This document shows, piece after piece, positions 24,837-33,605 of a stretch of 64,000 nt of DNA. The notes below the pieces were generated by a model. The model made no database searches and was not told the origin of the DNA. It worked only from the letters and a program-made list of their open reading frames with translations. The DNA is from Palsa-1400 sp036501625 (GTDB lineage Bacteria; Verrucomicrobiota; Verrucomicrobiia; Limisphaerales; Palsa-1400). The DNA lies in contig DASXZY010000045.1 in the NCBI GenBank assembly GCA_036501625.1, positions 1 to 64,000 on the forward strand. Direction: 5' to 3'. The position numbers and the translations under genes were made by a program. Positions within the stretch are counted from its first letter, which is position 1, and each line of letters opens with the position of its first letter.

Positions 24837-26915
24837 ATGAGACGCATGGTTTTGGCCCGGCTTGTGGCGGGATTGGTTTTGTTCGCTTCCGCGAAGATTC
24901 ACGCGCAATATCCTTACAATTTCGGCTACGTTCCCGTGGGGACTACGGATGCGGTTTCCGGTTTCTACTACAATGGCGGGGCTTGGGACGGCTCCAACAT
25001 CGTGATGAAAGTCGAGGATTTCACAGGGCCGAACACCAACGAATTTTCCGCCAGCCCGAATTACCTCGGCCAAACGCTCTATTACGGCTCCACCTACTAT
25101 TATTCCATTAACTTCACGCCCACCAACGCCGGGTTCGCGACGGCCACTTTGACGAATTATGAGATACCTAATCCGCCGTTCGGGGGCGGCTCGATGGTGG
25201 TCGAGGGCATCGGCATCCCGGCGGCGCGGCCGGCCACCGGGCCAATTGTGCCGGAATTGGAACCGCTGGAAAACGCGATGACCAATTATCTCGTCACCCA
25301 TCAATTCGAGGCCGGGACCATCGCGCTCATGCATGACAGCCGCCTGGTTCTGCGCGAAGGCTATGGCTGGAAGGATACCAATTTCACACAGGTGATTCAT
25401 CCCGACACGCTCTTCCGCCTGGCCAGCGTTTCCAAAATGCTCACGGCCTCGGCCATTACCAAATTGGAAGACGAAGGCGTTATTTCCGATGACACGCTCA
25501 TCTACTCCTACCTCGGCATTCAACCCTGGGGCGGCGTCCTGGGTGACAGCCGCATCCCTGACATCACCGTCGGCGAGTTGCTCAATCATTCCGGCGGATG
25601 GGACCGGGACACCTCCCCGGTGGGAGACCCGCCGTTTGACACCATTCAGATTTCCCAGGAGATGGGCCTCGATTACCCCGCCGCGGCGACGAACGTCATC
25701 GCCTGGATGTTTTCCAAGCCGCTGGATTTCACCCCGCGCACGACCAATGTCTATTCCAACTTCGGCTACCAAATCCTCGGCCGGATCATCGAGAAAGCCA
25801 GCGGCATGTCCTATGTCAATTATATTCAAAAAGTGCTGCTGAATTCCTCCGTGCTGCTCAATCCCATTGGTTTTACCAACATCATCCAGTCCCGCAGCCG
25901 GCCCCGCGACCTTGCGCCGTGGGAAACGTGGTATGCCGATTACCCTTACCTTTACCAATCTGCCGTCGATTATCCCACCAACCTGCAAGTGGAATGGGCC
26001 GATGGCGGCGGCTACTACGAATCGTTTGATTCCTTTGGCGGCATGTCGGCCTCGGCCATTGGATTGTGCAATTATTTGTTAAATTATTGGGAGGGCGGCG
26101 ACCAGCGTTATCCCGGCGAATACTATGGCTGGGATTACATCTTCTACGGCAGCCTGCCCGCGACCACGACCGTCCTGCACCAAACCATTAGCGAAGACCC
26201 ATCCTCAACCAACGGCATCGAATACGCCCTTCTTTTCAACGAGCGCGACAACGATCCCAACGACAACGAAGAAGCGGACGACGCCGTCCTCAACGCCAGC
26301 ACGACCATTACTTCCTGGCCCACCAATGGCGGCGGCCAAATCCAATGGCAAAGCCACACCGTATCCGTCGCGCAGAACGCTGGCAGCGTCACCGTCAATG
26401 TCGCCCGCACAGGCCTGGCCGCGCTGCCGGTGAAGTTCAGTTACACGACTTATCCATTGACCGCCGGAACCAACAACTATCGGCCGACCTCCGGCATTGC
26501 CTCCATGTCTCCCGGGCAGACCAGCCAAGGCGTGGCGGTGCCGATTCTCAATGATGGCCTCTCGGATGGCCCGCGCGTGTTTTTGATGGAATTGATTTCC
26601 ACTTCCGGCGGCGCGTGGATGGGCACCAACGTCACCGCCATCGTGACCATCGTCGATAGCAACGCCGCGCCGCGCTTCATCGGCACGCCGGCTCTGGAAG
26701 CGGGAGGCATTTTCAGCGCGCAAGTGGCAGCCGCGCCGGGAACGATTTTGGAACTGCAAGTTTCGACCAATTTAACCGCGTGGCAAACTCTTCAAACGTT
26801 TACGAATCAAACCAACCCTTCCACCCTGACCGACTCAACTGCCGGCCAGCGGCAAACGAGTTATTACCGCCTCGTTAATCCAGGGCAAGTGGAAGGCACG
26901 CACGGCTCTCCGTAG
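24837..26915 (+). CDS. exported serine hydrolase (beta-lactamase/penicillin-binding fold) with Calx-beta domain
   Basis: A 692-residue secreted protein. A signal peptide (MVLARLVAGLVLFASAKIHA) is followed by an immunoglobulin-like ASH/HYDIN-type domain (FGYVPVGTT...FTPTNAGFATATLT). The class C beta-lactamase-like domain (about 145-480) shows the SxxK nucleophile in LASVSKMLTA and the Tyr motif in NVYSNFGYQILG. A Calx-beta-like domain (about 500-610) and a Verrucomicrobia-type C-terminal domain (LQVSTNLTAWQTLQTF) follow. The enzymatic core belongs to a family covering peptidases, esterases and beta-lactam hydrolases; the actual substrate is unknown. Single gene with its own promoter region; convergent with the LysM gene. 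Confidence 0.85.
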   Translation: MRRMVLARLVAGLVLFASAKIHAQYPYNFGYVPVGTTDAVSGFYYNGGAWDGSNIVMKVEDFTGPNTNEFSASPNYLGQTLYYGSTYYYSINFTPTNAGFATATLTNYEIPNPPFGGGSMVVEGIGIPAARPATGPIVPELEPLENAMTNYLVTHQFEAGTIALMHDSRLVLREGYGWKDTNFTQVIHPDTLFRLASVSKMLTASAITKLEDEGVISDDTLIYSYLGIQPWGGVLGDSRIPDITVGELLNHSGGWDRDTSPVGDPPFDTIQISQEMGLDYPAAATNVIAWMFSKPLDFTPRTTNVYSNFGYQILGRIIEKASGMSYVNYIQKVLLNSSVLLNPIGFTNIIQSRSRPRDLAPWETWYADYPYLYQSAVDYPTNLQVEWADGGGYYESFDSFGGMSASAIGLCNYLLNYWEGGDQRYPGEYYGWDYIFYGSLPATTTVLHQTISEDPSSTNGIEYALLFNERDNDPNDNEEADDAVLNASTTITSWPTNGGGQIQWQSHTVSVAQNAGSVTVNVARTGLAALPVKFSYTTYPLTAGTNNYRPTSGIASMSPGQTSQGVAVPILNDGLSDGPRVFLMELISTSGGAWMGTNVTAIVTIVDSNAAPRFIGTPALEAGGIFSAQVAAAPGTILELQVSTNLTAWQTLQTFTNQTNPSTLTDSTAGQRQTSYYRLVNPGQVEGTHGSP

Positions 26916-26921
26916 CTTCGC

Positions 26922-27560
26922 TCATTGGCCTTCTGGCTTTGGGATGACGATTTTTTGGCCGACGCGCAGGTGGTCCCATTTCACGTTTGGATTGGCCTCC
27001 ATTGCCTGGCGCAAGGAAATTGTTCTCCAATTCTTGCTCTTAAAGTCCGCGTTATACGCCTTGACGATGGCGGAAAGATTGTCGCCATCCTGAACGGTGT
27101 AAGCAAAGCCATCGACCTGCGGCGGCGCGGGAGCATCCGGCGTCATTTTGAGAGGGGGCGTGCGCACCGGCGCGGCGGGCGCGGCCAGGCTCTTCTCCAG
27201 GCCGGACATGGATTTGTGGATTTCTTCCGAGATGGCCTGCTTGTCCTCCTCGCGCTTCTTATCCACCTGCGCGATGCTATCCGCCAGGCGCTTGAGGTCC
27301 TCTTGCACGCCGGAGTTGTTCGAGGCCGCGGCCAATTGCTGGCGCATGTCTTCGATCTTTTGCTCGAGTGAGACGATCTTCGCCTTCATCGATTCGTTGT
27401 CCATTTGCACGGCTTCAAGGCTGGCCTCCAGGCGCTTGTAACGTTCATCGGCGGCTTGTTGGGCGGCCACATCGGCGGCGGTCGGGGCCGGGTCGTCAGC
27501 GGCGGCGCGACAAGCGGCCAGCGGGAGCAAAAAGACCAGCAGAACGAAAATCTTTTTCAT
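26922..27560 (-). CDS. LysM-domain lipoprotein with coiled coil
   Basis: The start at ATG 27560 (212 aa) is fixed by the lipoprotein signal MKKIFVLLVFLLPLAAC. Residues about 35-125 form a coiled coil (YKRLEASLEAVQMDNESMKAKIVSLEQK...). A Pro-rich linker leads to a C-terminal LysM domain (FAYTVQDGDNLSAIVKAYN...LRVGQKIVIP), which binds peptidoglycan glycan. Likely an outer-membrane-anchored envelope protein. It is divergent from the thymidylate kinase pair; the open frame continues to 28346 only as antisense of that gene. Confidence 0.9.
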   Translation of the reverse strand: MKKIFVLLVFLLPLAACRAAADDPAPTAADVAAQQAADERYKRLEASLEAVQMDNESMKAKIVSLEQKIEDMRQQLAAASNNSGVQEDLKRLADSIAQVDKKREEDKQAISEEIHKSMSGLEKSLAAPAAPVRTPPLKMTPDAPAPPQVDGFAYTVQDGDNLSAIVKAYNADFKSKNWRTISLRQAMEANPNVKWDHLRVGQKIVIPKPEGQ

Positions 27561-27659
27561 GACTGCGAAAGTAAGATTGGCGCGGGGCAAGCGCAAGGGG
27601 CAATGAACACAACATTTTGTTTTCCTTTCCGGCGCGAAGCCATTAAAAGAAAGTCGAGA

Positions 27660-28355
27660 ATGAAAACGTTCGCCCAATTGGGTTTTCCGGGACGATTGAT
27701 CGCCGTCGAAGGGCTGGACGGCTCCGGCAAGTCCACCCAGATTTACCTGCTCAAACGCTGGCTGGAATTGCAGGGGCTGAAGGTTTTTTTCAGCGAATGG
27801 AATTCCTCCACCCTCGTTAAAAACGCCACCAGCAAAGGCAAAAAACGCGAGCTGCTTTCGCCCACCACTTTCAGCCTCATTCACGCCACGGATTTTGCCG
27901 ACCGCTACGAGCGCCAATTGGTGCCGCTCCTGCGCGCCGGTTACGTCGTCCTGTGCGACCGTTATATTTTCACCGCCTTCGCCCGCGACACTGTCCGCGG
28001 CTGCCCGCCGGAATGGGTGCGCGGGATTTACAATTTCGCGGCGATGCCGGACCTGGTGTTTTTCTTCAAGGCGCCGCTGGAGATTTCGTTGCAGCGCATC
28101 CTTGATGGCCGGCCGCAGCTCAAGTATTTCGAGGCGGGAATGGATTTGCGCCTTTCGACCGACCCGTATGAGAGTTTTCGCATTTTTCAGGGCCGGATAC
28201 TGGAACAATACCTGGCCATGAGCACGGATTTCAAATTCCTGGTGGTTGATGGCAGCCAGCCGATCGAAGCCCAGCAAAACATCGTGCGCGATCTCGTGGC
28301 GGCCAGGGTGGACCTGGGCCAGTTCGTGCCGCATAAACGCCCGCAAAAACCATGA
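27660..28355 (+). CDS. thymidylate kinase-like protein, first of a tandem pair
   Basis: P-loop nucleotide kinase, dTMP kinase family: ATP + dTMP gives ADP + dTDP. P-loop GLDGSGKS near residue 16, DRY motif in VVLCDRYIFTAFARDT, and lid region in LQRILDGRPQLKYFEAGMDL. Start uncertain: ATG 27660 gives the usual short N-terminus, while ATG 27603, with AAGGGG just before it, would add 19 residues. Its stop overlaps the next gene as ATGA. The next gene encodes the same family, which is unusual because one dTMP kinase normally suffices. Confidence 0.85.
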   Translation: MKTFAQLGFPGRLIAVEGLDGSGKSTQIYLLKRWLELQGLKVFFSEWNSSTLVKNATSKGKKRELLSPTTFSLIHATDFADRYERQLVPLLRAGYVVLCDRYIFTAFARDTVRGCPPEWVRGIYNFAAMPDLVFFFKAPLEISLQRILDGRPQLKYFEAGMDLRLSTDPYESFRIFQGRILEQYLAMSTDFKFLVVDGSQPIEAQQNIVRDLVAARVDLGQFVPHKRPQKP

Positions 28356-29101
28356 AATCCGAACGCCGCCCCCCTCTTCGCAAGGCCCGCCAGAGCATCA
28401 TCGTGCCCAAGTGCAAACCGCGCCATTTTTACGGCCAGGGCGTGCCGGGAGTGGACCTTTCCAAGCTGGCCGGAAAACTGATCGTGGTCGAAGGCGCCGA
28501 CGGCTCCGGCCGCTCCACCCAAATCGCGCGCCTTGTTGAATGGCTGGAAGGCAGCGGCCACGCCACCAAGCAGGTCGGATTGAAGCGCTCCACGCTGGTT
28601 AGCGAGGAATTGGACCAGGCCCAGCAGGGCAACATCCTGAGCCACACGACCCTGAGCCTTTTTTACGCGACGGATTTTGCCGACCAATTGGAGAACATCA
28701 TCCTGCCGGGTTTGCGGGCCGGCTTGATGGTGCTGGCCGACCGGTATATTTACACGCTCATGGTGCGCGACATGGTGCGCGGGATGGACGAGGCGTGGCT
28801 GAAAAACCTTTACGGCATTGCGCTGGTGCCGGACGTGGTGTTTTATCTCAATGTGCAACCCCAGGAATTGATCGAGCGCAATTTCGCCAAGAACCAGGCC
28901 CTGGATTTTTGGGAGAGCGGCATGGATTTGGGGCTGTCGCGCGATATGTTTGACTCATTTCTGCAATACCAATCGCTGGTCGCCTCCAAATTTCTCGAAC
29001 TCCAGCGCACGTATGGATTCACCATCGTCGATGGCCACCGTTCGCCGGACGAAATCAGCATCGAGTTGCGCCGCCACATCCAAATCGTGCTGGAAGGCTG
29101 A
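28352..29101 (+). CDS. thymidylate kinase-like protein, second of a tandem pair
   Basis: A 249-residue paralogue of the preceding gene, translationally coupled to it by ATGA. The P-loop is GADGSGRS, with Arg in place of the invariant P-loop Lys, near residue 52; the DRY motif is in MVLADRYIYTLMVRDM. A 40-residue basic N-terminal extension (RRPPLRKARQSIIVPKCKPRHF) is added. Loss of the P-loop Lys usually weakens ATP hydrolysis, so this copy may be regulatory, work only with its partner, or accept another substrate; all of these are inferences. Both copies keep the same lid-region signature. Confidence 0.85.
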   Translation: MKSERRPPLRKARQSIIVPKCKPRHFYGQGVPGVDLSKLAGKLIVVEGADGSGRSTQIARLVEWLEGSGHATKQVGLKRSTLVSEELDQAQQGNILSHTTLSLFYATDFADQLENIILPGLRAGLMVLADRYIYTLMVRDMVRGMDEAWLKNLYGIALVPDVVFYLNVQPQELIERNFAKNQALDFWESGMDLGLSRDMFDSFLQYQSLVASKFLELQRTYGFTIVDGHRSPDEISIELRRHIQIVLEG

Positions 29102-29130
29102 ACGTGATTCTCAATCCTAAACCATAATTT

Positions 29131-30114
29131 ATGCCCGAAGCGACTGCCAAATCAGAATACTTCGTCGGCGTGGATTTGGGCGGCACCAAAATCCTGGCCG
29201 GCGTGTTCGACGAAAAACTTGTCTGCCTGGGCCGCACCAAAATGAGCACCAAATCCGAGCGCGGCGCGGAGGAGGTCATGGACCGCATTGCACGCTGCAC
29301 CCGCGACGTCGTCGATGAATGCGATCTGGATTTCAAACAGGTGCGCGCGGTCGGCATCGGCGCTCCCGGCGCGATTGACCCGGAAACCGGCCGCGTCATT
29401 TTCGCGCCCAACCTCCAATGGCAGGATGTCGCGCTGAAAAAAATCATGGAAAAACAATTGGGCGTGCCGGTGGCCGTGGAAAACGATTGCAACAGCGCCA
29501 CCCTCGGCGTCTTCGAGAAGGAATTGCAAGGCAAGCCACGCTACTTGGTGGGAGTGTTTATTGGCACCGGGCTGGGCGGAGGGATTATAGCTGACGGCAA
29601 GCTCTACCCCGGAGCCAGCGGCACGGCCGCCGAAATCGGCCACATGGTTATCCAAGTCGGCGGCCCGAAATGCAATTGCGGCAACCGCGGCTGCTTCGAG
29701 GCCCTGGCCAGCCGCACCGCCATTTTCCGCGCCATCCACGGCGCCGTCAAAGACGGCCAAAAAACCGTCCTGACCGAAATGCTCGGGCCGGACCTCTCGG
29801 ACTTGCGCAGCGGGGATTTGCGCAAAGCCATACGCAAGGGCGACAAATTGGTCGAAAAAATCGTGGAAGACGCCGCCGAGTACACCGGCGTGGCCGTGGC
29901 CAACTTGATCAACATCCTCAATCCCCAAACCGTCGTCCTGGGCGGCGGCGTCATCGACGCGCTGGGCGATGAAATGATGGCCATCATCGTGGAGACGGCC
30001 GAGGATTACATTCTCAGCGGCACCAATAAAGGCGTCGAAATCCTGGCCAGCAAATCCGGGGACGACGCGGGCATCATCGGCGGGGCGGTGCTGGCCCGCC
30101 GCTCTGTTAAATAA
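29131..30114 (+). CDS. ROK-family sugar kinase (glucokinase-like)
   Basis: A 327-residue ROK protein. N-terminal phosphate-binding motif VDLGGTKILAGV, ROK signature around GTGLGGGIIADGKLYPGASGTAAEIGHM, catalytic Asp in VENDCNSATLG, and zinc-binding CNCGNRGCFEALAS. Phosphorylates glucose or a related hexose at C6 using ATP in the cytoplasm. There is no N-terminal HTH, so it is an enzyme rather than a ROK repressor. It starts 29 bases after the second thymidylate kinase gene and probably shares its transcript. Confidence 0.9.
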   Translation: MPEATAKSEYFVGVDLGGTKILAGVFDEKLVCLGRTKMSTKSERGAEEVMDRIARCTRDVVDECDLDFKQVRAVGIGAPGAIDPETGRVIFAPNLQWQDVALKKIMEKQLGVPVAVENDCNSATLGVFEKELQGKPRYLVGVFIGTGLGGGIIADGKLYPGASGTAAEIGHMVIQVGGPKCNCGNRGCFEALASRTAIFRAIHGAVKDGQKTVLTEMLGPDLSDLRSGDLRKAIRKGDKLVEKIVEDAAEYTGVAVANLINILNPQTVVLGGGVIDALGDEMMAIIVETAEDYILSGTNKGVEILASKSGDDAGIIGGAVLARRSVK

Positions 30115-30144
30115 CTGGCGGGCGTTCCCGCCGGCAAGGCTGCC

Positions 30145-31086
30145 GTGACCCAAGCCGTTCCAAACCGCCGCGCCGTGATCGACGTTGGCACCAATTCGGT
30201 CAAGCTGCTCGTGGGCGACATCGCCGGCGGCGCAGTCACGCCCGTCTCCGAAACCAGCCGGCAGACGCGCCTGGGGGCCGGGCTGTACGCGACGCGGCGT
30301 TTGCAGCCGCCTGCCATCAAGCTGACAGCGGAAGCGGTGGCGGCCTTTTCCGCCGCGGCGGCGGAGATGGGGGCGGCCCCGGCGCGCGTCATCGCCACCA
30401 GCGCGGCCCGCGACGCCATTAATGCCGATGAGTTGTTCGCCGCCATCGAACGCGCCAGCGGCCTGAAGGTGGAGGTGCTGACCGGCGACAAGGAGGCGGA
30501 CTGGGTTTTTCGCGGCGTCACGACCGATCCGAAATTAGCGCAACCGCCCGTGATGATCCTGGACGTGGGCGGCGGCAGCACGGAAATCATCGTGGGCGAA
30601 AACGCGGCCCCGCAATTCCGCGGCAGTTACAGCCTGGGCACCGTGCGGCTGCTGGAATCGATGCGCCCGGGCGAATCGCCGGGATTGCGCGGATTGATCC
30701 GCTGCCGCATGTGGCTGCGCGACTTTTTGCGGGCCGAAGTCGCGCCGATGGTCAAGCCAGCCCTAAGCGGCCGGCCTGCCGCGCTACTGGTCGGCACGGG
30801 CGGCACTGCCACGCTTCTGGCGCGCGTGGCCGGCCAAATGACGGATTATGACCGGGATAAAATCGAGTCGGCGCGCCTGACTCTGGAAGGCATCCGGCGC
30901 GATTTGGAAAGCCACTGGCAAATGACCCAGGCGGAACGGCAAAAAATCCCCGGCCTGCCGCCCAACCGCAGCGACGTAATCCTGACCGGCGTGGCCATCT
31001 ATGAATCCATCATGGAAGAGTTCGGATTCAAAGACATGGCCGTCAGCACGCGGGGATTGCGCTACTGGGCGCTGCTGCAAAAATAA
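30145..31086 (+). CDS. Ppx/GppA family phosphatase
   Basis: A 313-residue member of the exopolyphosphatase / pppGpp phosphohydrolase family, ASKHA fold. N-terminal phosphate loop IDVGTNSVKLLVGD; second loop ILDVGGGSTEIIVGE; GTGGTATLLA further on. Acts on polyphosphate or guanosine pentaphosphate; which of the two cannot be told. It starts at GTG 30145, shortly after the ROK gene, and lacks the C-terminal HD domain of longer family members. Confidence 0.88.
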   Translation: MTQAVPNRRAVIDVGTNSVKLLVGDIAGGAVTPVSETSRQTRLGAGLYATRRLQPPAIKLTAEAVAAFSAAAAEMGAAPARVIATSAARDAINADELFAAIERASGLKVEVLTGDKEADWVFRGVTTDPKLAQPPVMILDVGGGSTEIIVGENAAPQFRGSYSLGTVRLLESMRPGESPGLRGLIRCRMWLRDFLRAEVAPMVKPALSGRPAALLVGTGGTATLLARVAGQMTDYDRDKIESARLTLEGIRRDLESHWQMTQAERQKIPGLPPNRSDVILTGVAIYESIMEEFGFKDMAVSTRGLRYWALLQK

Positions 31087-31133
31087 AATGGGAGGACGCC
31101 AGAGGCTAACGACGAGGGAGGGGCACGCCGGGG

Positions 31134-31301
31134 CTAATGGGCTATTTTCCAAAACCCCATGGCAAACCAAGATGGCGTTTGATGGCTTTCTTGAAGTCGT
31201 TCCATGTAATTGCGCTTCCCCTTGGAGAGCTTGAGGATTAAACCCGCCGCTTGCGCCGCCTTCTTGACGTTAAAATCAAAACGGATGGAATGCTGGCTCA
31301 T
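31134..31301 (-). pseudogene. truncated Panacea/SocA-like antitoxin fragment
   Basis: A 55-residue frame starts at ATG 31301 with SIRFDFNVKKAAQAAGLILK and later RNYM. This resembles the first helix pair of Panacea (SocA, formerly DUF4065) antitoxin-type domains, where the block is normally followed by a KLLYLADR-like segment. Here the similarity stops after RNYM and the frame ends soon after, so it looks like a decayed 5' remnant. It lies at the downstream end of the toxin-antitoxin region on the same strand. The assignment is from memory of the pattern and is tentative. Confidence 0.35.
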
Positions 31302-31451
31302 CGTATCCTCGAAACAGTACGCCTTTGGATCGCGGGGGTCAACTTAAACCATTGCGCTTAAAATGCGCGGGCCGATAAGCAAAAAAGGGTAATAATATGC
31401 TTGTTGCGACATGATGGTTTTAATCAGTTTCAGGACCATTTGAGCCGTTAT

Positions 31452-31622
31452 TCACGGGCGCCTTTTGGCCTGGCGTTTTTTCAGGTTGCTGGCCTGAAAT
31501 TCAGCCAATTGACGGTCTGATTCCGTCTTTGTGTTCGAGAGGATATTCTTGACGGATTTCTTAAAATCCTCAAACGGAACGAGCGCAATATCGTCGGCTG
31601 ATTGATGTATTCTTCCGCTCAT
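31452..31622 (-). CDS. 56-aa hypothetical protein of the toxin-antitoxin region
   Basis: Reading the minus strand from ATG 31622 gives a 56-residue acidic-then-basic protein with VPFEDFKKSVKNILSN in the middle and the basic tail NLKKRQAKRRP. Short proteins of this shape often sit behind toxin-like genes as antitoxins or small partners. It begins 4 bases after the stop of the DUF7689-like fragment, so the two were probably an operon pair. Too short for firm assignment, but codon pattern and placement support it as real. Confidence 0.55.
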   Translation of the reverse strand: MSGRIHQSADDIALVPFEDFKKSVKNILSNTKTESDRQLAEFQASNLKKRQAKRRP

Positions 31623-31626
31623 CCAA

Positions 31627-31923
31627 TCATTCTACAGCTCTTTTCAAGAACTTTACAGCTTTGCCGTAAAAGTCGCCCTCCAACGCTTCGAGCGTATTGT
31701 GTTCTATGTCCTCCCAATCGCAAAGCTTGCTGGTCCATTTTCCTGACTTGGTTTGTTTAGCGACATGTGTTGGTTCTCCAGAATCGCTAGCATAAATAGC
31801 AATTTTCTCCCAGCCCTTCTCTAATGTTGAATTAGAACATGGAAGGTACCTAAGAAGCGCTGGACATGAACTTGGAGGATTCCCACTTTCCAAGGTCAAG
31901 CTCCCAAAATTCGGTCCAGGCAC
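31627..31923 (-). pseudogene. N-terminally truncated DUF7689-like gene
   Basis: The C-terminal 55 residues (EKIAIYASDSGEPTHVAKQ ... KWTSKLCDWEDIEH and EALEGDFYGK) match the pattern I associate with DUF7689 proteins. The region before them (SLTLESGNPPSSCPALLRYL) does not continue properly, and the in-frame stop at 31933 cuts off the expected N-terminal half. The only start left is GTG 31923. It is probably a broken gene, or a shortened one still translated 31 bases behind the 164-aa gene. The domain label is tentative. Confidence 0.45.
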
Positions 31924-31954
31924 CCGCCAAAATCAACAGCCGCCAGTAAATGGG

Positions 31955-32449
31955 TCAAAGCCCAGGGTAAACCGTGGGTTGTTCCGCCTCGGCGAGATCG
32001 TCTATGAAACTGAAATTTACCTCGATGTATTTGCCGTGCGGATTGTTCTCGTTATAGCTGTCAACGTCCGTCTTCAACTGCTTGCAATCGCCGACAATCA
32101 GCTTTCGGCCATATTGAAAAGCCATTTCGACCTCGTTATGAGGCGCATCGGTTACATCAATCCACAAAAACATTTGCTCGTGGTTCCCGTCCGGCAATTC
32201 CTGACTCTCAGGGTACGCGTGTTTTTTCCGAACGCGCCGCCCTTGCGGGTCCGTGAAATACTCCTGCCGCATCGCCGCCGCAATTTCCCCCGCGCATAGT
32301 TGGATTACATTCTTGGCAGCCGGCTTCCACAACCCCTCCCCAATTGCCCAAGCAGAAATATGCTTGACTGTGGCTGGCCACGGTTCGCCTCGCGCCCGGT
32401 AATCCGCCACTACGTCCTGTAAAAACTCTGCTTTCGTTTTCTTGTTCAT
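31955..32449 (-). CDS. conserved 164-aa protein linked to HigA-ImmA
   Basis: Starts at ATG 32449, 3 bases after the stop of the HigA-ImmA gene. The N-terminus MNKKTKAEFLQDVVADYRARGEPW and the central EYFTDPQGRRVRKKHAY are hallmarks of a family of uncharacterised proteins found in mobile and accessory loci of many bacteria. The second half, KLIVGDCKQLKTDVDSYNENN, is also highly patterned. No signal peptide, no catalytic motif that I can name. In this position it could be a target or partner of the ImmA-type peptidase; that is inference. Confidence 0.75.
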   Translation of the reverse strand: MNKKTKAEFLQDVVADYRARGEPWPATVKHISAWAIGEGLWKPAAKNVIQLCAGEIAAAMRQEYFTDPQGRRVRKKHAYPESQELPDGNHEQMFLWIDVTDAPHNEVEMAFQYGRKLIVGDCKQLKTDVDSYNENNPHGKYIEVNFSFIDDLAEAEQPTVYPGL

Positions 32450-32452
32450 ATT

Positions 32453-33595
32453 TTAACTCGCCTGTGCAATCCGGGTGCCCCACCCATCCGTCATCGCGCC
32501 AGAAATCAAAATGTTTCGCACTTTTACCAGCATGTGCCGGTTCGCGGACCAATCAATTTCGCCCCGATGCTGAAGCGCACCGGCAATGATTCCAGGATGA
32601 ATTTTGAGAAGGTTCGCAAACTGAATGATCTTCTCCGTGTAGTAAAAGGGGCGCGTTCTCAAAATGAACGATTGCAGCTTTTCTTTTGCAATCAGCATCT
32701 CGGAGGCTTCCCGATTTGCCCGTGCTTCAATTTCAGAAAGCGCCTCATTAGACAAGCACCTGTCCGCGCCAACTATGTCAACATCCAAGGTATATGAATC
32801 CTTGTTTTTGATATGGGAGCACTCGTGAAAAAGGGTATGCCAAAACGAGTCAATCCTGTCGTAACGCAGCGACAACGCAATGACCGGTCTGTCCCAGCCA
32901 TCGCCAAGCCACAGCGCGGCACCATCAATCTTGCTTTTCGGCAGGTGTTCGACGACTACGAATCTAATCCCCATTTCGCTTAACACCTTTGGCACATGTC
33001 GGACATTCTCAGGAAAATCAGCGAGTGCCCGCAGCTTGAGAATACCCTCATCAAAAGTTTTGTTGCTGAACTTCTGTGCCGGGACTGCTTTCGCAAGCTG
33101 AATTGCCCGCACGCACCACGAAAGTTGTTCTGGATTTAATTCACTGCTCTGAACAGAAGTTCGTGCGGCCATCCGCAGCTTCTCCGCTTCGCCCGAAGAG
33201 AAAAACCCGTTCAATTGATGCTTCAATTCCTCAATGGAATCGCTGAATTTAATCCATCCTCGTTTCTCCATATCTTTGACCGGCGCAGATTCAAACAACT
33301 TCGCGCGCTCTCTGATCGCACTTGTCGGGGCCGTCGCGTGCGCGGCGGTCACCTTTGAAAGTTGGTAAGCGGTTTCAAGATTTAGCCAGAATTCCGGGCT
33401 GGTTCCAAACGCTTGCCCAAGCTCAATAGCCGTCTCGGGTGTGATGGATTTTTTTCCTGAAATGATCAGATTGATGGCCGGAACCGGCCTTTCCACGATT
33501 TTCGCCAAATCAGTTTGCGTCCAGCCACGCTCCGCAAGTTCATCTCGAATAAACTCGCCTGGCGGAAAGACCTCTGCTGGTGTTCTGTTGCTCAT
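32453..33595 (-). CDS. higA: HigA-like antitoxin fused to an ImmA/IrrE metallopeptidase
   Basis: Two domains in 380 residues. The XRE-type HTH (about 10-75: PGEFIRDELAERGWTQTDLAKIVE...INLIISGKKSITPETAIELGQAFGTSPEFWLNLE) is the HigA antitoxin type. The rest is an M78 (ImmA/IrrE) zinc peptidase with HExxH at 257-261 (FHECSHIKNK) and a later acidic helix (SEIEARANREASEML) likely giving the third ligand. The HTH would repress its own promoter and neutralise HigB. The peptidase may cleave a repressor or itself upon stress, as in related systems. It lies 10 bases downstream of the toxin. Confidence 0.88.
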   Translation of the reverse strand: MSNRTPAEVFPPGEFIRDELAERGWTQTDLAKIVERPVPAINLIISGKKSITPETAIELGQAFGTSPEFWLNLETAYQLSKVTAAHATAPTSAIRERAKLFESAPVKDMEKRGWIKFSDSIEELKHQLNGFFSSGEAEKLRMAARTSVQSSELNPEQLSWCVRAIQLAKAVPAQKFSNKTFDEGILKLRALADFPENVRHVPKVLSEMGIRFVVVEHLPKSKIDGAALWLGDGWDRPVIALSLRYDRIDSFWHTLFHECSHIKNKDSYTLDVDIVGADRCLSNEALSEIEARANREASEMLIAKEKLQSFILRTRPFYYTEKIIQFANLLKIHPGIIAGALQHRGEIDWSANRHMLVKVRNILISGAMTDGWGTRIAQAS

Positions 33596-33605
33596 GGCCT
33601 ATTGT

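Noticed and set aside
26922..28346. 474-aa minus-strand frame
   Set aside because: Only the last 212 codons (from 27560) are real; the rest is antisense to the first thymidylate kinase gene.
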